DNA of 64,000 bases from Pseudomonas antarctica (lineage in GTDB: Bacteria > Pseudomonadota > Gammaproteobacteria > Pseudomonadales > Pseudomonadaceae). This document shows, piece by piece, positions 8,121 to 16,742 of this stretch. The position numbers and the translations under genes are program-made. The first letter of the stretch is position 1. Every line of letters starts with the position of its first letter. The stretch lies in NCBI RefSeq assembly GCF_001647715.1, contig NZ_CP015600.1:2728001-2792000 (forward strand), read 5' to 3'. The notes beneath the pieces were generated by a model, which made no database searches, was not told the DNA's origin, and worked only from the letters and a program-made list of their open reading frames with translations.

Positions 8121-8693
8121 CTAAGCTTTGCGCGGCTTCACGAACAGATCGAGCATCAAGAACAACGCCCCGGCAGTAATCGCGATATCGGCAATATTGA
8201 ACACGCCGGTATGCGTCGGCCCCACGTTCAGCACCATGTAATCAACAACATGGCCGTCCCGAAATACCCGGTCGATCAGGTTGCCGATACCGCCCAAGGC
8301 GATCGCATAAAGCGGCAGGACCTTGCGAAGCGGCAGGCTCCAGTTGGACAGCGACCACCCCATTGCCCACGCAACCACGACGGCCACACCGACGATAAAA
8401 ATCAGTTGTTTGACCTGCGGCGGCAGCGCCGCGCCCAGGCTGAGAAAGGCGCCGGGGTTAAGGCTCAGTTCCAGCACCAGGTTGATAGGGTTGGAGCCGA
8501 GTTTGAAACTGTTGGTTGGTAGTGAAACCAGGGCCAGCAGTTTGACTAGCTGGTCGACGGCAATAAAGGCGAGGCCGGCGAGGAGGGCGAAGGTGCGGCC
8601 TCGCAGTAGGGGCGACGTGCTCAAGCGGTAACTTCCTGTTCCGGGCTTTCGATAGAGCGCCCGAAGATAGCTCAGGCGCTCTACCTCGTCCAT
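8121..8693 (-). CDS. Signal peptidase II-like protein, stand-alone paralogue
   Basis: The 190-residue protein has four hydrophobic spans and the two catalytic aspartates of lipoprotein signal peptidase: D141 in GIGNLIDRV and D169 in FNIADIAI, plus the conserved VDQLVK near residue 47. It should cleave prolipoproteins at the lipobox Cys. The canonical lspA sits next to ileS and ispH; none of those genes is here, so this is probably a second copy. The N-terminus is about 20 residues longer than usual; a start at a later codon is possible. Weak matches such as NPGAF in place of NxGAAF show divergence. Confidence 0.85.
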   Translation of the reverse strand: MDEVERLSYLRALYRKPGTGSYRLSTSPLLRGRTFALLAGLAFIAVDQLVKLLALVSLPTNSFKLGSNPINLVLELSLNPGAFLSLGAALPPQVKQLIFIVGVAVVVAWAMGWSLSNWSLPLRKVLPLYAIALGGIGNLIDRVFRDGHVVDYMVLNVGPTHTGVFNIADIAITAGALFLMLDLFVKPRKA

Positions 8694-8694
8694 C

Positions 8695-9030
8695 TCAAGC
8701 CGTCGGGTGGGCTACATTCAGTGCTTTGTCGACCAGCAGTTGCACACCTTCGAGCATTCGGCAGATGCCCAGCGCGACATTGCGTTGGGAGCCGTCGATT
8801 TCGAAGGCCAGGTGGTTGGCAATGTCGCTGATGGACGCCAGGTCTTGTGATGCGTTGACCAGCAAGGTTTCGGTGCCCAGGTCGGCACGCACGGTGAAGA
8901 GGCCATCGCTGGGTTCGGGAATGGGCTTGCCGGGGTTGAGGTAATGGTTGATCGCGCGGTAGGCCACTTCGTGCAGGGTGCTGGTGTCGAAGTCTGGATG
9001 GCCGGGGGGATTTGGGCTGTCTTTAATCAT
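8695..9030 (-). CDS. DUF6124-type small protein
   Basis: The 111-residue protein (MIKDSPNPPGHPDFDTSTLHE...) has the layout of the pseudomonad DUF6124 family: a short disordered N-terminus with NPP, then a helical region YRAINHYLNP and a C-terminal helix ICRMLEGVQLLVDKAL. Function is unknown. I place the start at ATG 9030 because AGGAAG lies 7 nt upstream; the longer reading frame to 9066 has no such site. One base separates its stop from the stand-alone lspA-like gene, so the two may be cotranscribed. It is preceded by a structured leader. Confidence 0.75.
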   Translation of the reverse strand: MIKDSPNPPGHPDFDTSTLHEVAYRAINHYLNPGKPIPEPSDGLFTVRADLGTETLLVNASQDLASISDIANHLAFEIDGSQRNVALGICRMLEGVQLLVDKALNVAHPTA

Positions 9031-9245
9031 GGTGAACTTCCTAAGATTAAGTGGCGCTGCCAACATTCGCGGTCAAGCGAAGAGGGTGGCAGCCGTACGC
9101 GGGTTGACCGACCGGCAATCAAAGGAAATCCGGCATACCCGAAGGTATCCCGCGCACAGCTACCGCAACACGATACCTCAGGCGTAAAAAAAACGCCTGA
9201 AATAGGTTCTGGCTGTAGCAGTCCTCTAATTAATCGGACGGTCAA
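9031..9245 (-). promoter_or_regulatory. Structured 5' leader of the DUF6124 gene
   Basis: On the minus strand this stretch can fold into at least two hairpins: an 8-bp stem with a loop of seven U (9178-9185 with 9193-9200), and an 8-bp stem closed by a UUCG tetraloop (9132-9139 with 9144-9151, one mismatch). Neither has a following U-tract in the right place for a terminator. No convincing gene lies here. A regulatory or small-RNA role is inference. Confidence 0.4.
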
Positions 9246-9398
9246 GTCCGGTCACTGAGCTGGCAGCGACGGCACAGAGGTTAGTCAGCGCACTTCCGAC
9301 CGACAACCTGAAATCCCCGTGGGAAACGTCCGAGAGCATCTGGCGTCGAACGATTCTGCAATCGCGTAAACTGCACCGGCTCAAGGAAGATGCCGACC

Positions 9399-10091
9399 AT
9401 GCCCAAACCGCTGAATGATGTCGTCCAAACCGCAGCAAAGAAGGTGTTGCAGCAGCTCATCGCGTGCATCACGCCCGACTCTACAGAAAGCTCCATCGCC
9501 CGCAATGCCACACAGTTACTCACCGAAGCCGGCTACCCGGACACTTGGTATTACGACTGCCCGGCCTTTGTATTGCTCGGTTCGCGCAGCCTGCTTTCCG
9601 TGTCTGGCCGTGACTATCGGCCTGCAGAGGAACCGGTGGGAACCCACAACCTGATAACGGTGGACCTGAGCCCAAGGTCAGGCAGCCTTTGGGGCGATTG
9701 TGCTCGGTCGTTTTACATGGAAGAGGGCGTTTGCCGGGCGGTGCCGATCGGTGTTGAATTCAGCCGTGGCCATGCGACTGAACGCGAATTGCATGAGCGC
9801 ATGCGGCGGTTTGTGCGGCCTGAAACCACCTTCAATGCGCTGTATGAATTTGCCAATGATTTGATCGAGACGGCCGGTTTCGAGAACCTGGATTTTGCCG
9901 CCAATGTTGGCCACAGCCTCTGCGAGCGGCGTGATCAGCGGCTTTACATTGAAGCGGGCAATCAGCGGCGTCTTGATGAGGTGGCGTGTTTTACCTTCGA
10001 GCCGCATGTCCGCGAACGGGGCGGGCGGTGGGGTTACAAGCACGAGAATATCTATTTCTTCAATGACAAGGGTGACGCCTGCGAGTTGTGA
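9399..10091 (+). CDS. M24-family metallopeptidase-like protein
   Basis: The 230-residue pita-bread-fold protein retains all five dinuclear metal ligands of the M24 family: D89 (ITVDLSP), D100 (WGDCARS), H172 (NVGHSL), E201 (FTFEPHV) and E216 (KHENIYF). It is a single catalytic domain without the N-terminal creatinase domain, so it resembles methionine aminopeptidase or a dipeptidase-like form. Activity on Xaa-Pro or another substrate cannot be decided. ATG 9399 is chosen because AAGGAAG ends 9 nt upstream; the ATG at 9390 sits directly on that site. Confidence 0.85.
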   Translation: MPKPLNDVVQTAAKKVLQQLIACITPDSTESSIARNATQLLTEAGYPDTWYYDCPAFVLLGSRSLLSVSGRDYRPAEEPVGTHNLITVDLSPRSGSLWGDCARSFYMEEGVCRAVPIGVEFSRGHATERELHERMRRFVRPETTFNALYEFANDLIETAGFENLDFAANVGHSLCERRDQRLYIEAGNQRRLDEVACFTFEPHVRERGGRWGYKHENIYFFNDKGDACEL

Positions 10092-10141
10092 GCTAAACGC
10101 GGTCGTGAAGCGGTGCGAAAATCCTGGAGGTGTAAATGTAC

Positions 10142-10230
10142 TGTGGGAGTTGGCTTGCCTGCGATAGCGGTCTTTCAGTGATGGATGTGTTGGCAGACCC
10201 ATCGCCATCGCAGGCAAGCCAGCTCCCACA
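10142..10230. repeat. REP inverted pair
   Basis: Two facing REP elements (TGTGGGAGTTGGCTTGCCTG and its near complement ending CAAGCCAGCTCCCACA) downstream of the M24 gene. Confidence 0.88.
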
Positions 10231-10325
10231 TTCTGATCTTCATTGGCTTTGAATGATCGGTCGGTGGTGGCAATGCTTGCGGGCGCTGAGCAACTCAGGA
10301 GTACCAGGCGCGCCGCAAATCAAAA

Positions 10326-10414
10326 TGTGGGAGGGGGCTTGCTCCCGATTGCAGTGGGTCAGTTACAGAATTTTCAACTGGCACACCGTCATCGGGAGCA
10401 AGCCCCCTCCCACA
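10326..10414. repeat. Second REP-type inverted pair, different arm sequence
   Basis: TGTGGGAGGGGGCTTGCTCC at the left and GGAGCAAGCCCCCTCCCACA at the right. The pair belongs to another REP subtype (GGGGGCTTGCTCCCGAT) than the TTGCCTGC type. With 10142-10230 it fills most of the 416-bp gap between genes. Confidence 0.88.
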
Positions 10415-10454
10415 TTTGGATCGTCATTGGTTTCTGGATACCCATTTACCCAAA

Positions 10455-10487
10455 CAAAAAATGCGCCCCGTGGGGCGCATTTTTTTG
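10455..10487. terminator. Bidirectional Rho-independent terminator
   Basis: A 9-bp GC-rich stem ATGCGCCCC (10461-10469) with GGGGCGCAT (10472-10480) is flanked by an A run on the left and seven T on the right. It lies 28 bases from the stop codon of the minus-strand dehydrogenase gene, and would end that transcript (U-tract from the A run). Confidence 0.88.
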
Positions 10488-10507
10488 TTCAGTCAGCTAA
10501 CGCCTAT

Positions 10508-11752
10508 TCAAGCAGTCGCATCCCAAGCACGGTCACCGTTCTCGTCTTTAATCCGAGTCGGCAACCCCATCACATCCAGCGCCTTGAGGAACGGCTCAGC
10601 CGGCAGCTCCTCGACGTTGGCCATGTGTTTTACATCCCACTCGCCACGCGCAACCAGCAACGCAGCGGCTACCGGTGGCACGCCAGCGGTGTAGGAGATG
10701 CCCTGGCTGTCGGTTTCAGCGAAGGCTTCTTCATGGCACGCCACGTTGTAGATGAACATCTCACGCGGCTGGCCGTCCTTGGTGCCTTTGACCAGGTCGC
10801 CGATGCAGGTCTTGCCGGTGTAGCCAGGGGCGAGCGAAGACGGGTCGGGCAGCACGGCCTTGACCACTTTCAACGGCACCACTTCCAGGCCTTCGGCGGT
10901 TGTGACCGGCTTTTCGGAGAGCAGGCCGAGGTTTTTCAGTACGGTGAACACGTTGATGTAGTGTTCGCCGAAGCTCATCCAGAAACGCACGTTGGGCACG
11001 TCGAGGTTTTTCGACAGCGAGTGCACTTCATCGTGGCCGGTCAGGTACAGGTTCTGCGAACCGACCACCGGCAGGTCGTCGGTGCGTTTGACTTCGAACA
11101 TGGTGTTGCTGGTCCACTGGCTGTTCTGCCAGCTCCACACCTGCCCGGTGAATTCGCGGAAGTTGATTTCCGGGTCGAAGTTGGTGGCGAAGTATTTGCC
11201 ATGGCTGCCGGCATTGACGTCGAGAATGTCGATCGAATCAATGCGGTCAAAATGCTGTTGCTGCGCCAGCGCGGCATACGCGTTGACGACACCCGGGTCG
11301 AAGCCCACGCCAAGGATGGCGGTGATGTTCTTCTGTTTGCACTCTTCCAGGTGGTTCCATTCGTAGTTGCCGTACCACGGCGGGGTCTCGCAGACCTTGC
11401 CCGGCTCTTCGTGGATGGCGGTATCGAGGTACGCAACGCCCGTATCGATGCAGGCGCGCAGCACCGACATGTTGAGGAACGCGGAACCTACGTTGATGAC
11501 GATCTGCGAGTCAGTCTCGCGGATCAGGGCCTTGGTCGCTTCCACGTCCAGGGCGTTCAGCGCGAAGGCTTGGATCTCGGCGGGAACCTTGAGGCTACCC
11601 TTGGCCTTGACGCTGTCGATGATGGCCTGGCATTTGGAGATGTTGCGCGACGCGATAGCAATACGACCGAGTTCGTCGTTGTGCTGCGCGCACTTGTGGG
11701 CCACCACCTTGGCGACACCTCCTGCACCAATGATAAGAACGTTCTTTTTCAA
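10508..11752 (-). CDS. Carboxynorspermidine/carboxyspermidine dehydrogenase (saccharopine dehydrogenase family)
   Basis: The 414-residue protein starts at TTG 11752 with AGGAGA about 10 nt upstream. The N-terminal Rossmann motif KNVLIIGAGGVAKVVAHKCA and the C-terminal saccharopine-dehydrogenase domain (SYTAGVPPVAAALLVARGEW) identify the family. The pairing with a carboxynorspermidine decarboxylase gene points to the dehydrogenase that condenses aspartate semialdehyde with a diamine to carboxy(nor)spermidine. The in-frame extension upstream of 11752 overlaps the decarboxylase end and lacks a ribosome site. It is cotranscribed after the decarboxylase (28-nt gap) and ends at a clear terminator. 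Confidence 0.88.
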   Translation of the reverse strand: MKKNVLIIGAGGVAKVVAHKCAQHNDELGRIAIASRNISKCQAIIDSVKAKGSLKVPAEIQAFALNALDVEATKALIRETDSQIVINVGSAFLNMSVLRACIDTGVAYLDTAIHEEPGKVCETPPWYGNYEWNHLEECKQKNITAILGVGFDPGVVNAYAALAQQQHFDRIDSIDILDVNAGSHGKYFATNFDPEINFREFTGQVWSWQNSQWTSNTMFEVKRTDDLPVVGSQNLYLTGHDEVHSLSKNLDVPNVRFWMSFGEHYINVFTVLKNLGLLSEKPVTTAEGLEVVPLKVVKAVLPDPSSLAPGYTGKTCIGDLVKGTKDGQPREMFIYNVACHEEAFAETDSQGISYTAGVPPVAAALLVARGEWDVKHMANVEELPAEPFLKALDVMGLPTRIKDENGDRAWDATA

Positions 11753-11780
11753 TTGCTTTATCTCTCCTTTATCCGCCAGC

Positions 11781-12878
11781 TTACGAAAGGCTGGACAGGT
11801 AGTCGTCGTAACCAAATTCACGAACCACCTCGACTGTACCGTCGAGTTGTTTCACTACGATGGACGGCATTTTCAGGCCGTTGAACCAGTTTTTCTTGAC
11901 CATGGTGTAGCCTGCGGTGTCGATGAACGACAGCCGATCGCCGATGGCCAGCGGACGATCAAATTGATACTCGCCGAAGATGTCCCCGGCCAGGCAGGAT
12001 TTGCCGCACACCATGACGGTGTGTTCACCTTCGCTCGGCGCCAGCTTGGCGTTGAGGCGGTAGATCAGCAGGTCCAGCAGGTGGGCTTCGATGGAGCTGT
12101 CTACCACGGCGAGGTTCTTGCCGTTGTAGAGGGTGTCGAGCACGGTCACTTCCAGCGAGGCGCTGTTGGTGATCGCCGCTTCGCCGGGTTCCAGGTACAC
12201 CTGCACGTCGTACTTCTGCGAGAACGCCTTGAGGCGCTGGCAGAAGGCGTCGATGGCATAGCCTTCACCGGTGAAGTGGATGCCGCCGCCGAGGCTGACC
12301 CAGTTGACCTTGTGCAGGAGCGCGCCGAAGCGTTCTTCGATGGTGTTGAGCATCTGGTCGAACAGGTTGAAGTCACCGTTCTCGCAGTTGTTGTGGAACA
12401 TGAAGCCGGAGATCTGCTCGATGACGCCTTCGATCTTCACCGGGTCCCATTCGCCCAGACGGCTGAACGGGCGCGCCGGGTCGGCCAGCAGGTAGTCGGA
12501 ACTGCTCACCTGCGGGTTCACACGCAGGCCGCGGGTCTTGCCTTCGGAACGCTCGGCAAAGCGCTGCAGCTGGCTGATGGAGTTGAAGATGATCTTGTCG
12601 CAGTTATCCAGCATCTCCTCGATTTCATCGTCGGCCCAGGCCACGCTGTAGGCGTGCGCCTCGCCTTCGAACTTCTGGCGGCCGAGCTTCAACTCGTACA
12701 GCGACGACGAGGTGGTGCCGTCCATGTATTCCTGCATCAAGTCGAACACCGACCAGGTGGCAAAGCACTTGAGCGCCAGCAGGGCCTTGGCGCCGGACTG
12801 TTCGCGCACGTAAGCAATCTTCTGCATGTTGACCAGAAGCTTCTGTTTATCGATGAGGTAGTACGGCGTTTTGATCAT
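11781..12878 (-). CDS. nspC: Carboxynorspermidine decarboxylase
   Basis: The 365-residue protein belongs to the fold III PLP-dependent decarboxylases. K37 in ALLALKCFATW is the expected PLP Schiff-base lysine. GGGIHFTGEGY, PGEAAIT and VCGKSCLAGD provide the phosphate-binding and specificity-loop segments of the NspC group. It removes the carboxyl group from carboxynorspermidine or carboxyspermidine. MIKTPYYLID at 12878 is the normal family start; the extension to 12932 is not. It is the first gene of a two-gene operon with the dehydrogenase, giving an S-adenosylmethionine-independent route to a triamine. Confidence 0.9.
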   Translation of the reverse strand: MIKTPYYLIDKQKLLVNMQKIAYVREQSGAKALLALKCFATWSVFDLMQEYMDGTTSSSLYELKLGRQKFEGEAHAYSVAWADDEIEEMLDNCDKIIFNSISQLQRFAERSEGKTRGLRVNPQVSSSDYLLADPARPFSRLGEWDPVKIEGVIEQISGFMFHNNCENGDFNLFDQMLNTIEERFGALLHKVNWVSLGGGIHFTGEGYAIDAFCQRLKAFSQKYDVQVYLEPGEAAITNSASLEVTVLDTLYNGKNLAVVDSSIEAHLLDLLIYRLNAKLAPSEGEHTVMVCGKSCLAGDIFGEYQFDRPLAIGDRLSFIDTAGYTMVKKNWFNGLKMPSIVVKQLDGTVEVVREFGYDDYLSSLS

Positions 12879-13367
12879 TTTTGAGAGCCTGCGGCGGTGC
12901 CTGCCAAAAAAGGACACGCATTGTGCCCGCACTTGGATCGAATCGAAAGGTTAGCGGGCGGATTTTGCGCGCCGGGTTTCCAAGGATAGCGCCTGAATAT
13001 GACTGTCCAGGGGTATGACACCGACCGACGGTGAGCGCAACTGCCTTGATGAAGCGCACACATCACGTTGAGCCGAGATTGCTCATAAGCCTCTCTGGGC
13101 GATCCTTGCCAGCAAGGGCAACGCAATGGAGAATGACGGATCTCTCACCAGCTTAAAAGTTATTTCTGATTTGAATCAATAGCTTATGGTTTTGTTTTCG
13201 CGCTGGGCAGGCCAGGCGAAACACCGTTTGAGTTGAACGTCACGTCCCGCGAAGTCAGCGCCTGGGAGCCGCAGTTCAAACGTTATCGAGGATATTAAGT
13301 GTTGCAATAGCCTTGCGGCTTTTGCCCTTGGTTCAGCGCTTATTTTTACAACAAGGCCCCATAAAAC
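12879..13367. other. Intergenic gap of 489 bp with one gene-tail-like remnant
   Basis: No full gene is visible. A plus-strand frame 13170-13298, bounded by TGA 13167 and TAA 13296, reads like a protein C-terminus (ALGRPGETPFELN... EPQFKRYRGY) but has no start codon. The rest presumably carries the divergent promoters of the nspC operon and the cytochrome c gene; I could not assign boxes with confidence. Confidence 0.4.
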
Positions 13368-13751
13368 ATGAAAACAAAAATAGTACTCATCGCGTCGCTG
13401 GGCATGTTATCGCTCATTCAAACTTCACCCTCCGCCGCAGATAACACCAATGGTAAAAACCTCTATTCGCAGCGGTGTGTGATGTGCCACGGAACAGACC
13501 TCAAGGGAACAGGGCCCTTGGCGCATAAGAGCAATCCGCCTACACCTGACCTTACAACGTCTGCTTTCAAGAAACGGCTCAACGATTATCCGGGCGTTAT
13601 TGTGTCATCGATAATACTTCGTCCCAATGGAGACTTGATCCCAAGGACGTTGCAAGAGAACGGAGTAAAGCTCTCGCCCTTTGCCTGGAAGGTTCAGGAT
13701 TTTCGCGATTTAAATCAATACATGCGGGGTGTGATTTCAAACACTCGATGA
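13368..13751 (+). CDS. Small periplasmic c-type cytochrome
   Basis: The 127-residue protein has a signal peptide (residues 1-24, ending PSAA) and one haem c site C37-V-M-C40-H41, followed by GTDLKGTG and a C-terminal region with several possible Met ligands (MRGVIS). It resembles single-haem class I cytochromes that shuttle electrons to oxidases or dehydrogenases. No redox partner gene is adjacent, so the partner is unknown. Codon use is slightly more AT-rich than in its neighbours. Confidence 0.85.
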   Translation: MKTKIVLIASLGMLSLIQTSPSAADNTNGKNLYSQRCVMCHGTDLKGTGPLAHKSNPPTPDLTTSAFKKRLNDYPGVIVSSIILRPNGDLIPRTLQENGVKLSPFAWKVQDFRDLNQYMRGVISNTR

Positions 13752-13915
13752 GGGTGAGAAGTGAGGTGGGTACATCGTTAATGAACACTCTCGGTTAAAA
13801 GCCGCCTCAACTGAAGCGGATAGCACTGACATCAAACCGTAATCTGCCCACCACCTTCCTGCCACATTCCCTCGCTACTGTCCTCGCCAATGAGATCGAT
13901 CTCAAGCGAGTGACA

Positions 13916-14935
13916 ATGACTGACTTGAAAGACGTTGCACGGCTGGCTGGCGTATCCCGCGCCACCGCCGCCCGCACCTTTGCCTCACCCGACCAGGTGC
14001 GCCCGGCCACCCGTGAGCAGGTGTTCGCCGCCGCTCGTGAGCTGGGCTTTCGGCCCAATTTGCTCGGCCGCCAATTGCGCCTGCAAACCACCCAGCTGAT
14101 TGGCGTAGTGGTGCCCAACCTGCTCAACCCGGTGTTCGCCGAACAGTTCCAGGCCATGGAGCGTGCGGCACGGTTGCGCGGCTACAGCCTGTTGCTGGCG
14201 ACCACCGACTACAGCAGCGAACGCGAAAGCGTGGTGGTGGAAGAGTTGTTGCGCCAACGCGTCGACGGCCTGGTGCTGACGGTGACCGACGCCGAAAGCA
14301 ACAGCGTGCTCAACAGCCTCGCCACCGAACAAACGCCGTTCGTGCTGGCGTATCACCAACCGAGCAATCCCGGCTACAGCGCGGTGTCGGTCGATAACCG
14401 CGCGGGTATGGCCCTGGCCACGCGTTATTTGCTGGAAGCGGGGCACCGACGCATCAGCATGGTCGCCGGCCCCGCATTGCAGTCGGATCGCGCTCGCCTG
14501 CGTTACGCCGGTTATTGCGACGCGATGAAAGCGTACGGGCTCGACAGCCGCCCGGTCATCGAGATGCCAGCCCACACCCAGGCCGAGTTCGCGGCCATCG
14601 AGCCCTTTCTGCAAGGCCCCCAGGCACCGACCGCGCTGGTGTGCTCCAACGATTTTCTTGCCATCAGCCTGATCGCCGAGTTGCGCCGCAACGCCTGGAA
14701 TGTGCCTGAGCAACTCTCGGTCATGGGCTTTGATGGCATATCGCTTGGCACCCAGATGCACCCGACCCTGTGCAGCGTGGTGCAACCCATCGCGCTGCTC
14801 GCCAGCACCGTGATCGATCAACTGCTGGCGCAGATCGCCGGTAACTCCCCGATTTCCCATTGCCTGCCTTGCCATATCCGGCCCGGCGAAAGCACTCAAC
14901 CCCATGAGGAGACGCTTGATGCGCGCGTTCAGTAA
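13916..14935 (+). CDS. LacI/GalR-family transcriptional regulator
   Basis: The 339-residue protein begins with the family HTH (MTDLKDVARLAGVSRATAARTF) and a hinge. A periplasmic-binding-protein-like ligand domain with TQLIGVVVPNLLNPVFAEQ and GFDGISLGTQMHPTLC follows. ATG 13916 fits the HTH better than GTG 13910. Its end overlaps the start of the ABC binding-protein gene by 17 nt, so it is the first gene of, or coupled to, the uptake operon and probably its ligand-responsive regulator. Confidence 0.9.
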   Translation: MTDLKDVARLAGVSRATAARTFASPDQVRPATREQVFAAARELGFRPNLLGRQLRLQTTQLIGVVVPNLLNPVFAEQFQAMERAARLRGYSLLLATTDYSSERESVVVEELLRQRVDGLVLTVTDAESNSVLNSLATEQTPFVLAYHQPSNPGYSAVSVDNRAGMALATRYLLEAGHRRISMVAGPALQSDRARLRYAGYCDAMKAYGLDSRPVIEMPAHTQAEFAAIEPFLQGPQAPTALVCSNDFLAISLIAELRRNAWNVPEQLSVMGFDGISLGTQMHPTLCSVVQPIALLASTVIDQLLAQIAGNSPISHCLPCHIRPGESTQPHEETLDARVQ

Positions 14936-15923
14936 AACCTTGGCAGCCTTGCTGCTGTGCGGCGCGGCCAGCCTGGCCCACGCCGCCGAAACCGCGATTT
15001 GCTACAACTGCCCGCCCGATTGGGCGGACTGGGGCAGCCAACTCAAGGCCATCGCCGCCAGCACCGGCGTGCAGGTGCCGCTGGACAACAAGAACTCCGG
15101 CCAGTCCCTGGCGCAGTTGGTGGCCGAGAAAGCCGCGCCGGTGGCGGACGTGGTGTATTACGGCGTGACCTTCGGCCTGCAGGCGCAAAAAGCCCAGGTG
15201 GTCGACACCTACACACCCAAAGGCTGGGAGCAGATCCCTGCCGGCTTGAAGGACCCGGCCGGCCACTGGTTTGCGATTCACTCCGGCACCTTGGGCATCA
15301 TGGTCAACGTCGACGCGCTGGGCGGCTTGCCCGTGCCGCAAGGCTGGGCCGACCTGCTCAAACCTGAGTACAAAGGCATGGTCGGTTACCTGGACCCGTC
15401 CAGTGCGTTTGTGGGCTACGTCTCCGCCGTGGCGATCAACCGCGCGCTGGGCGGTGACCTGGATAACTTCGCCCCAGCCATCGACTACTTCCAGAAGCTC
15501 GCGAAAAACGCGCCCATCGTGCCCAAGCAGACGGCCTATGCGCGGGTGCTGTCCGGCGAGCTGCCGATCCTGGTGGACTACGACTTCAACGCCTACCGCG
15601 CGCGTTACAAGGACAACGCCAATGTCGCCTTCGTGATCCCCAAAGAGGGCAGCATCAGCGTGCCGTACGTGATGAGCCTGGTGGCTAACGCGCCGCATCG
15701 CGCGAATGCCGAAAAGGTCCTCGACTTCGTGCTGTCCGACGCAGGCCAGGCGCTCTGGGCCAAGGCCTACCTGCGCCCTGTACGGCCGATGAAAATGCCG
15801 GCCGATGTGGCCGCGCAGTTCCTGCCGGACAGCGACTACGCGCGTGCCGGCGTGGTCGATTACGAAAAAATGGCCGCTGTGCAGGAAGCCTTCGCCGCCC
15901 GTTACCTGAACGAGGTCAAGTAA
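14919..15923 (+). CDS. ABC transporter periplasmic substrate-binding protein
   Basis: The 334-residue protein has a signal peptide (MRAFSKTLAALLLCGAA...AHA, cleavage about residue 23) and a type 2 extracellular solute-binding fold of the iron/phosphonate/polyamine-like group (DVVYYGVTFGLQAQK, GTLGIMVNVDALGG). ATG 14919 is chosen because GAGGAG lies 6 nt upstream. The ligand is not evident. CYNC near the mature N-terminus is unusual. It is the binding component for the two permeases and ATPase that follow. Confidence 0.88.
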   Translation: MRAFSKTLAALLLCGAASLAHAAETAICYNCPPDWADWGSQLKAIAASTGVQVPLDNKNSGQSLAQLVAEKAAPVADVVYYGVTFGLQAQKAQVVDTYTPKGWEQIPAGLKDPAGHWFAIHSGTLGIMVNVDALGGLPVPQGWADLLKPEYKGMVGYLDPSSAFVGYVSAVAINRALGGDLDNFAPAIDYFQKLAKNAPIVPKQTAYARVLSGELPILVDYDFNAYRARYKDNANVAFVIPKEGSISVPYVMSLVANAPHRANAEKVLDFVLSDAGQALWAKAYLRPVRPMKMPADVAAQFLPDSDYARAGVVDYEKMAAVQEAFAARYLNEVK

Positions 15924-16742
15924 GTGGCCGCATCGGCAAAACACGCCGCCTGGGCATTGGCCCCGGCCTTTGCGGTGCTGCTCGCGTTCTGGCTGTTGCC
16001 GCTGGCGCACCTGGTGGTGCTCGGCGCGCAAAGCCGCGACAGCCAAGGCAGCGGTTATTGGCAGGTGCTCAGCAGTGCGCAGTACCTGGGCAGCCTGGGG
16101 CAAACCGTGATCCTTGCGCTGGTGGTGACGTTGGTCGCGTTACTGATCGGCGGCATCAGCGGCGTCTTTCTCGCGCGCCAGCATTTCTTCGGGCGCTCGG
16201 CGCTGGTGGCGCTCTTGACCTTTCCGCTGGCGTTTCCCGGGGTGGTGGTGGGCTTTCTGGTGATCCTGTTGGCCGGGCGCCAAGGCCTGTTCGCTGCCTT
16301 GGGTCTGCAACTGGCCGGTGAGCGCTGGATCTTTGCGTATTCGTTGGCTGGGCTGTTCGTGGGCTACCTGTACTTCTCGATTCCACGGGTGATTCTCACG
16401 GTGATGGCGGCGTGCGAAAGCCTCGACCGTAGCCTCGAAGAAGCCGCTCATTCATTGGGGGCGGGCCATTGGCGCGTGGTGTGCGACGTCATCGTGCCGG
16501 GCTTGGCACCCGCGCTCGCCTCCTGCGGGGCGATCTGCTTTGCCACCTCAATGGGCGCATTTGGTACAGCCTTTACCTTGGGCACGCGACTGAACGTCAC
16601 CCCGGTGGCGATCTACAACGTGTTCACCAACTACGCCAACTTTGCCGTCGCCGCTGCGCTGTCGGTGGTGCTGGGGGCGGTGACCTGGGCCGTGTTGCTG
16701 TTGACACGGCGGCTGGTGAAAAACGCGGGGACAGTCCTGTGA
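15924..16742 (+). CDS. ABC transporter permease
   Basis: The 272-residue protein has six hydrophobic spans and a binding-protein-dependent permease EAA region (SLEEAAHSLGAGHWRVVCDVIVPGL, about residues 170-195). GTG 15924 directly follows the preceding stop. It overlaps the second permease by 4 nt (GTGA). It forms the inner-membrane channel of the importer. Confidence 0.9.
   Translation: MAASAKHAAWALAPAFAVLLAFWLLPLAHLVVLGAQSRDSQGSGYWQVLSSAQYLGSLGQTVILALVVTLVALLIGGISGVFLARQHFFGRSALVALLTFPLAFPGVVVGFLVILLAGRQGLFAALGLQLAGERWIFAYSLAGLFVGYLYFSIPRVILTVMAACESLDRSLEEAAHSLGAGHWRVVCDVIVPGLAPALASCGAICFATSMGAFGTAFTLGTRLNVTPVAIYNVFTNYANFAVAAALSVVLGAVTWAVLLLTRRLVKNAGTVL

Noticed and set aside
10253..11884. 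Long plus-strand frame of 543 codons
   Set aside because: It is antisense to the well-supported dehydrogenase gene, has low-complexity GC-driven composition and no domain; it is a shadow of the high-GC minus-strand gene.
11367..12884. Long plus-strand frame opposite nspC
   Set aside because: Antisense to nspC, with no ribosome site or family pattern.
13160..13185. Anr/FNR box before the cytochrome c gene
   Set aside because: TTGAATCAA lacks the 4-nt spacer of TTGAT-N4-ATCAA.
14721..16103. Long minus-strand frame of 460 codons
   Set aside because: Antisense to the LacI and ABC binding-protein genes; rich in H, R and Q as expected from reversed GC-rich codons.
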